Below, one piece after another: positions 45,588 through 48,488 of a stretch of DNA of 48,488 nt. The first letter of the stretch is position 1. Every line of letters begins with the position of its first letter. This DNA is from a virus. Location: IMG/VR virus record IMGVR_UViG_3300021357_000003, positions 1 to 48,488 of that record. One strand, given 5' to 3'. Below the pieces are notes generated by a model. It was not told where the DNA came from, ran no database searches, and saw only the letters and a list, made by a program, of their open reading frames with translations. Made by a program: the position numbers and the translations under genes.

Positions 45588-47423
45588 ATGGAAAGTAAAG
45601 GCAGTCAACTAGCTAAGATGGCTAATGAGATGTACGGGACTGAAAACATAACTGTAGAACAACTAGCCTACTTAACAGACATGCTACAGCCCTCTACGTA
45701 CCTCTTAAAAAATCATACAGTACGTAATCACCCGATTACTTTTATGATATCGGGTAGACAACAAGAAAAGGCACAAGCGCATAGACCATGGCAAGTGCAA
45801 ATCATCAATGACATGCACCGCACCAAAGCTATTATTAAGTCACGGCAATTAGGACTATCTGAGATGGGTGTAGGAACCATGCTACATTTTGCGGATACAC
45901 ATAGCTATGATGCGGTGAAATGTTTATACACGTTCCCTACGAACGACCAAATGACCAAATTCGTACAGACACGGCTAGACCCTGTATTAGAACGAGGTTA
46001 CTATAAGACAATCGTTAACCCTGATGTAAACTCGTTAAAAGCTAAACAGATACGGAATAGTTTCCTTTACTTCCGTACAAGCTCAAAACCGGGTGCAGTT
46101 GAAGGGGTCGATATTGATTACCTATCCATGGATGAGTATGACCGTGTTCCGGCACTAGCCGAAGCATCCGCATTAGAGTCCATGTCGTCTTCACCTTATA
46201 AGATTGTAACTCGTTGGTCAACTCCGAGTGCTCCTGATATTGGTATCCACCGTTTATTTGAGCAATCAGACCAGTATTATTATCTTCATAAGTGTGAAAA
46301 ATGTAATTTCTACAATGAAATGAGTTATGATGAATACACGCCAGAATCACCCGTGGAAAATCGTGGGAACATTCTTTGTGTAAATCCTAAAGGAATTGAT
46401 GTCATAGCGAAGACCGTTGTTGACGGCTCATTCCAATTTGTTTGTCAAAAGTGTGGAGCTCCCCTAGACCGTTGGTATAATGGTATGTGGGTACCGAAGT
46501 TCCCTAACCGTACAAAAGACGGAGATGGAACTAGAGGATACATGATTAGTCAGATGAATGCGGTATGGGTATCAGCAGACGAGTTAAAGCGTAAGGAATT
46601 GAAGTCTCTTTCTAAGCAAGCGTTCTACAACTATACGCTTGGCTATCCTTACGCAGATATGAAGTTAACTGTTACACCAAGTGATGTCGAGAAGAATCGT
46701 AGAGGAGACCTACCAGAGTCACCACCGAACCGTAAGGACTATGCCTTTATTTCTGTCGGTATTGACTGGGGTAACCGTCACTGGGTATCCATTCACGGAG
46801 TTCGTTCTAACGGGAAGGTAGACCTTATCAAACTGTTCTCTGTTGGTAAATCGAACCCGTTGAATCCTGACGCTATAGATGTGGACATGCAATCTATTAA
46901 ATTGCAACTAGCCCCATATGAGCCTGACATCATCGTAGCAGATGTTGGAGACTCCGGGGATAAAGTAGCCAAGCTCATTCAAATGTACGGTAAGGAGCGA
47001 GTATATGGCTGTGTATACCCATCTACACCTAAGTCTACTGGAAACGTAGTACCTACATGGTCAGAACAAGGGAATAAGGTTACTGCTGATAAGTTGATGC
47101 AGAACAAACGATACATCACTCAGATGAAAGAAGGGGAAATCGGATTCTACAAACGGACTGACAAAGAACTAGCTCTTTATATTGAACACTGGGGCAATGT
47201 TGTTATCCGTGATGAAGAGGATGAAAAATCTCCAACTGGATTTAGGCAGACTATTGGACGTAAAGGTGATGACCATTACAGTCAAGCGAGTGTGTATTCT
47301 ATGTTGGGTTACGAAAGACTGATGAATGTCTTCACTGGTACAGACCAATATGGATTTGATTCAGATTGGATTAGTACTCAATTAGCACCAACTCCAACAG
47401 ATATCTATGCTCAATTCGGTTAA
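45588..47423 (+). CDS. terL: Large terminase subunit (611 aa)
   Basis: The packaging motor ATPase/nuclease. A Walker A-like strand-loop KSRQLGLSE (about residues 80-88) and Walker B IDYLSMDEYDRV (about 176-187) form the ATPase. A zinc-finger-like insert has CEKCNF and CQKCGA. The nuclease domain carries acidic residues in VGIDWGNRH, IIVADVGDSGDK and GDDHYSQASVYSM. The length is on the long side because of the zinc insert, as in GpA-like terminases. A 119-bp palindromic repeat follows directly. Confidence 0.92.
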   Translation: MESKGSQLAKMANEMYGTENITVEQLAYLTDMLQPSTYLLKNHTVRNHPITFMISGRQQEKAQAHRPWQVQIINDMHRTKAIIKSRQLGLSEMGVGTMLHFADTHSYDAVKCLYTFPTNDQMTKFVQTRLDPVLERGYYKTIVNPDVNSLKAKQIRNSFLYFRTSSKPGAVEGVDIDYLSMDEYDRVPALAEASALESMSSSPYKIVTRWSTPSAPDIGIHRLFEQSDQYYYLHKCEKCNFYNEMSYDEYTPESPVENRGNILCVNPKGIDVIAKTVVDGSFQFVCQKCGAPLDRWYNGMWVPKFPNRTKDGDGTRGYMISQMNAVWVSADELKRKELKSLSKQAFYNYTLGYPYADMKLTVTPSDVEKNRRGDLPESPPNRKDYAFISVGIDWGNRHWVSIHGVRSNGKVDLIKLFSVGKSNPLNPDAIDVDMQSIKLQLAPYEPDIIVADVGDSGDKVAKLIQMYGKERVYGCVYPSTPKSTGNVVPTWSEQGNKVTADKLMQNKRYITQMKEGEIGFYKRTDKELALYIEHWGNVVIRDEEDEKSPTGFRQTIGRKGDDHYSQASVYSMLGYERLMNVFTGTDQYGFDSDWISTQLAPTPTDIYAQFG

Positions 47424-47430
47424 ACTATAA

Positions 47431-47549
47431 AATGTCCTATTTAAATTTTTGGTCTCCTTATATAATATAATATATTATAGTATTAGTATATATAAGTACT
47501 AGAATAAGAAAGTATATATAAGGACTCAGAAAAATTAAAATAGGACATT
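47431..47549. repeat. 119-bp palindromic repeat, copy 3 (inverted)
   Basis: Reverse complement of the 43254 copy: starts AATGTCCTATTTAAATTTTT and ends AATTAAAATAGGACATT. It lies 7 bases after the terL stop, so the RNA would form a very long AT-rich hairpin there. Confidence 0.85.
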
Positions 47550-47658
47550 TTTTCTCTGTAGAAGAAAACCCATTATTTTTAATTAAATTTTAATGTTTAG
47601 ATTAAAAAATTATGATAGACTAATCACGTTGTCAGTGATAACAAAGGAGCATTAGGAA

Positions 47659-48488
47659 ATGACCAATGAAGAAGCTTATCAGGCGGTCATTAAGAACATC
47701 TTAAGAGACATGCCAGAAAACAGTATAACTAATGACGAACCTGTTAGTAAATCGTTTTTGCAAGCGACTACAAATGAGGATTTAGATTATACAAAAGTTA
47801 TTTCTGAGAATAAGGAATTAACAGAAAAATACCATTATTTAGTAAAAGCATACGGATTTTCAACTTTTTACGACTTATACTTGTATGCGGATTCTTGCGA
47901 CAGTTTCTACGAACAGCTGGAAAAAGGTGGTCAGAAGGATTTGAACAAGCTGAAACGGGTTACCAGAACGGTAATGCGTAACGGTAAGCCAATGAAAACT
48001 ACTATTTATGAAGACAGTGGAGGCAAGGATGACGGAAAGAACCCACTAGATAAAGGTGCAACACCAGAAGAAACTCCGCAACCCCGTAGAGCCAAGGAAC
48101 TTTCAATGAGTTTTATTGGAGACGATGAAGCAGGAGCAAACCCTAAACAAGTAGCTCAACTTGCTAAAGAAGCGAAAGCCCTTGATGGAACCTTTGTTTC
48201 TGATTGTTCGTCTTTTATGGTTTTACAGGGAGAGATGGGGGATTTAGGTGGTGTTGCAGGTTACCGAAAAGAAGGTAATTATCTATACTTAGTTTTTTAT
48301 CAGTCCGATGATTTGACGAGCGGGGTAGCTTACAAAGCTTTTTATCAATTGTTGTTACGAGCTTGGAAACAAAATCTTGGAGCGATGATAGACGCAACAG
48401 AAGACTCGACTGCTAAAGAATTATTTAAGGAGTACGGGCTTTCAAGAACGGGTAGTCGTTATAAAATATCGGCTAAAAACCTACGGAC
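47659..48488 (+). CDS. Unidentified protein after TerL, cut by the window end (at least 276 aa)
   Basis: ATG after AAAGGAG; the frame stays open to the last base. Residues about 1-100 are helical, 100-160 form a charged, Gly/Pro-rich linker (GKDDGKNPLDKGATPEETPQ), and the last 110 residues look like a compact mixed domain (GYRKEGNYLYLVFYQSDD, AFYQLLLRAWKQNLGAM). In most phages a portal or head gene follows TerL, but no portal signature is visible. Function unknown. Confidence 0.75.
   Translation, partial: MTNEEAYQAVIKNILRDMPENSITNDEPVSKSFLQATTNEDLDYTKVISENKELTEKYHYLVKAYGFSTFYDLYLYADSCDSFYEQLEKGGQKDLNKLKRVTRTVMRNGKPMKTTIYEDSGGKDDGKNPLDKGATPEETPQPRRAKELSMSFIGDDEAGANPKQVAQLAKEAKALDGTFVSDCSSFMVLQGEMGDLGGVAGYRKEGNYLYLVFYQSDDLTSGVAYKAFYQLLLRAWKQNLGAMIDATEDSTAKELFKEYGLSRTGSRYKISAKNLR

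Noticed and set aside
46042-46350. Minus-strand ORF of 102 codons inside terL
   Set aside because: Antisense shadow of a strongly coding gene with no start signal.
43077-47549. Composite transposon flanked by inverted repeats
   Set aside because: The enclosed genes are core phage packaging genes, and no transposase is present; the repeats themselves are reported instead.

Overview
The window is part of the genome of a large double-stranded DNA bacteriophage of a low-GC Gram-positive (Firmicutes) host. The host call rests on the AT-rich sequence, strong AGGAGG ribosome binding sites, sigma-A type TTGACT-17-TATACT promoters and families typical of Firmicutes phages (YopX-like, DUF3268-like, LemA-like, XhlA-like). 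No integrase or lysogeny module is visible. Both ends cut through genes.

Layout. (1) 1-1560, plus strand: the tail of one gene, a possible zinc-knuckle micro-ORF, and two small genes, each behind a promoter carrying the same 20-bp core. (2) 1883-31693, minus strand: about 55 tightly packed early/middle genes in several transcription units, many with ATGA or TAATG overlaps. They include small unknown genes; three phosphoesterases (11.7-14.4 kb); two lipoproteins; an SPFH protein; a nucleotide module (NrdG, thymidylate synthase, glutaredoxin, class III ribonucleotide reductase NrdD); an NAD salvage pair (NadR-type bifunctional enzyme plus PnuC transporter); a nucleotidyltransferase; a ParB-like protein; a Cro/CI regulator; and a Ro60-like protein. 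(3) 31.8-43.0 kb, minus strand: an RNA locus with 19 ordinary tRNA genes, four aberrant tRNA-like genes, a complete tmRNA, a tRNA-like element without a cloverleaf, a roughly 715-nt structured RNA candidate and a few inserted protein genes (HNH endonuclease, AAA+ ATPase, LysM micro-protein, lipoprotein). (4) 43.0-48.5 kb: small lysis-like membrane genes on the minus strand, then a divergent switch to plus-strand packaging genes (small terminase candidate, TerL, then a gene running off the end). Three copies of a 116-119-bp palindromic repeat lie at 43.1, 43.3 and 47.5 kb.

The most striking find is at 31.8-32.7 kb, just upstream of the Ro60-like gene. One promoter drives a roughly 880-nt non-coding transcript with six copies of a conserved core (GGTGCC...CGTAAAGAA) joined by five units. 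Each unit is closed by a stem whose sequence differs from unit to unit but stays perfectly paired. Three units fold as circularly permuted tRNAs: T-arm first, then an acceptor stem capped by a loop, then a D-arm. That is the order expected of Y-RNA tRNA mimics. A sixth permuted-tRNA element lies at 34.4 kb. I read this as a phage Ro60/Y-RNA system with a tandem Y-RNA array.

The phage appears to bring its own translation support (tRNAs, tmRNA), RNA handling (Ro-like protein with Y-like RNAs, nucleotidyltransferase), anaerobic dNTP synthesis and NAD+ replenishment. All calls come from reading the sequence; no search or folding program was run.
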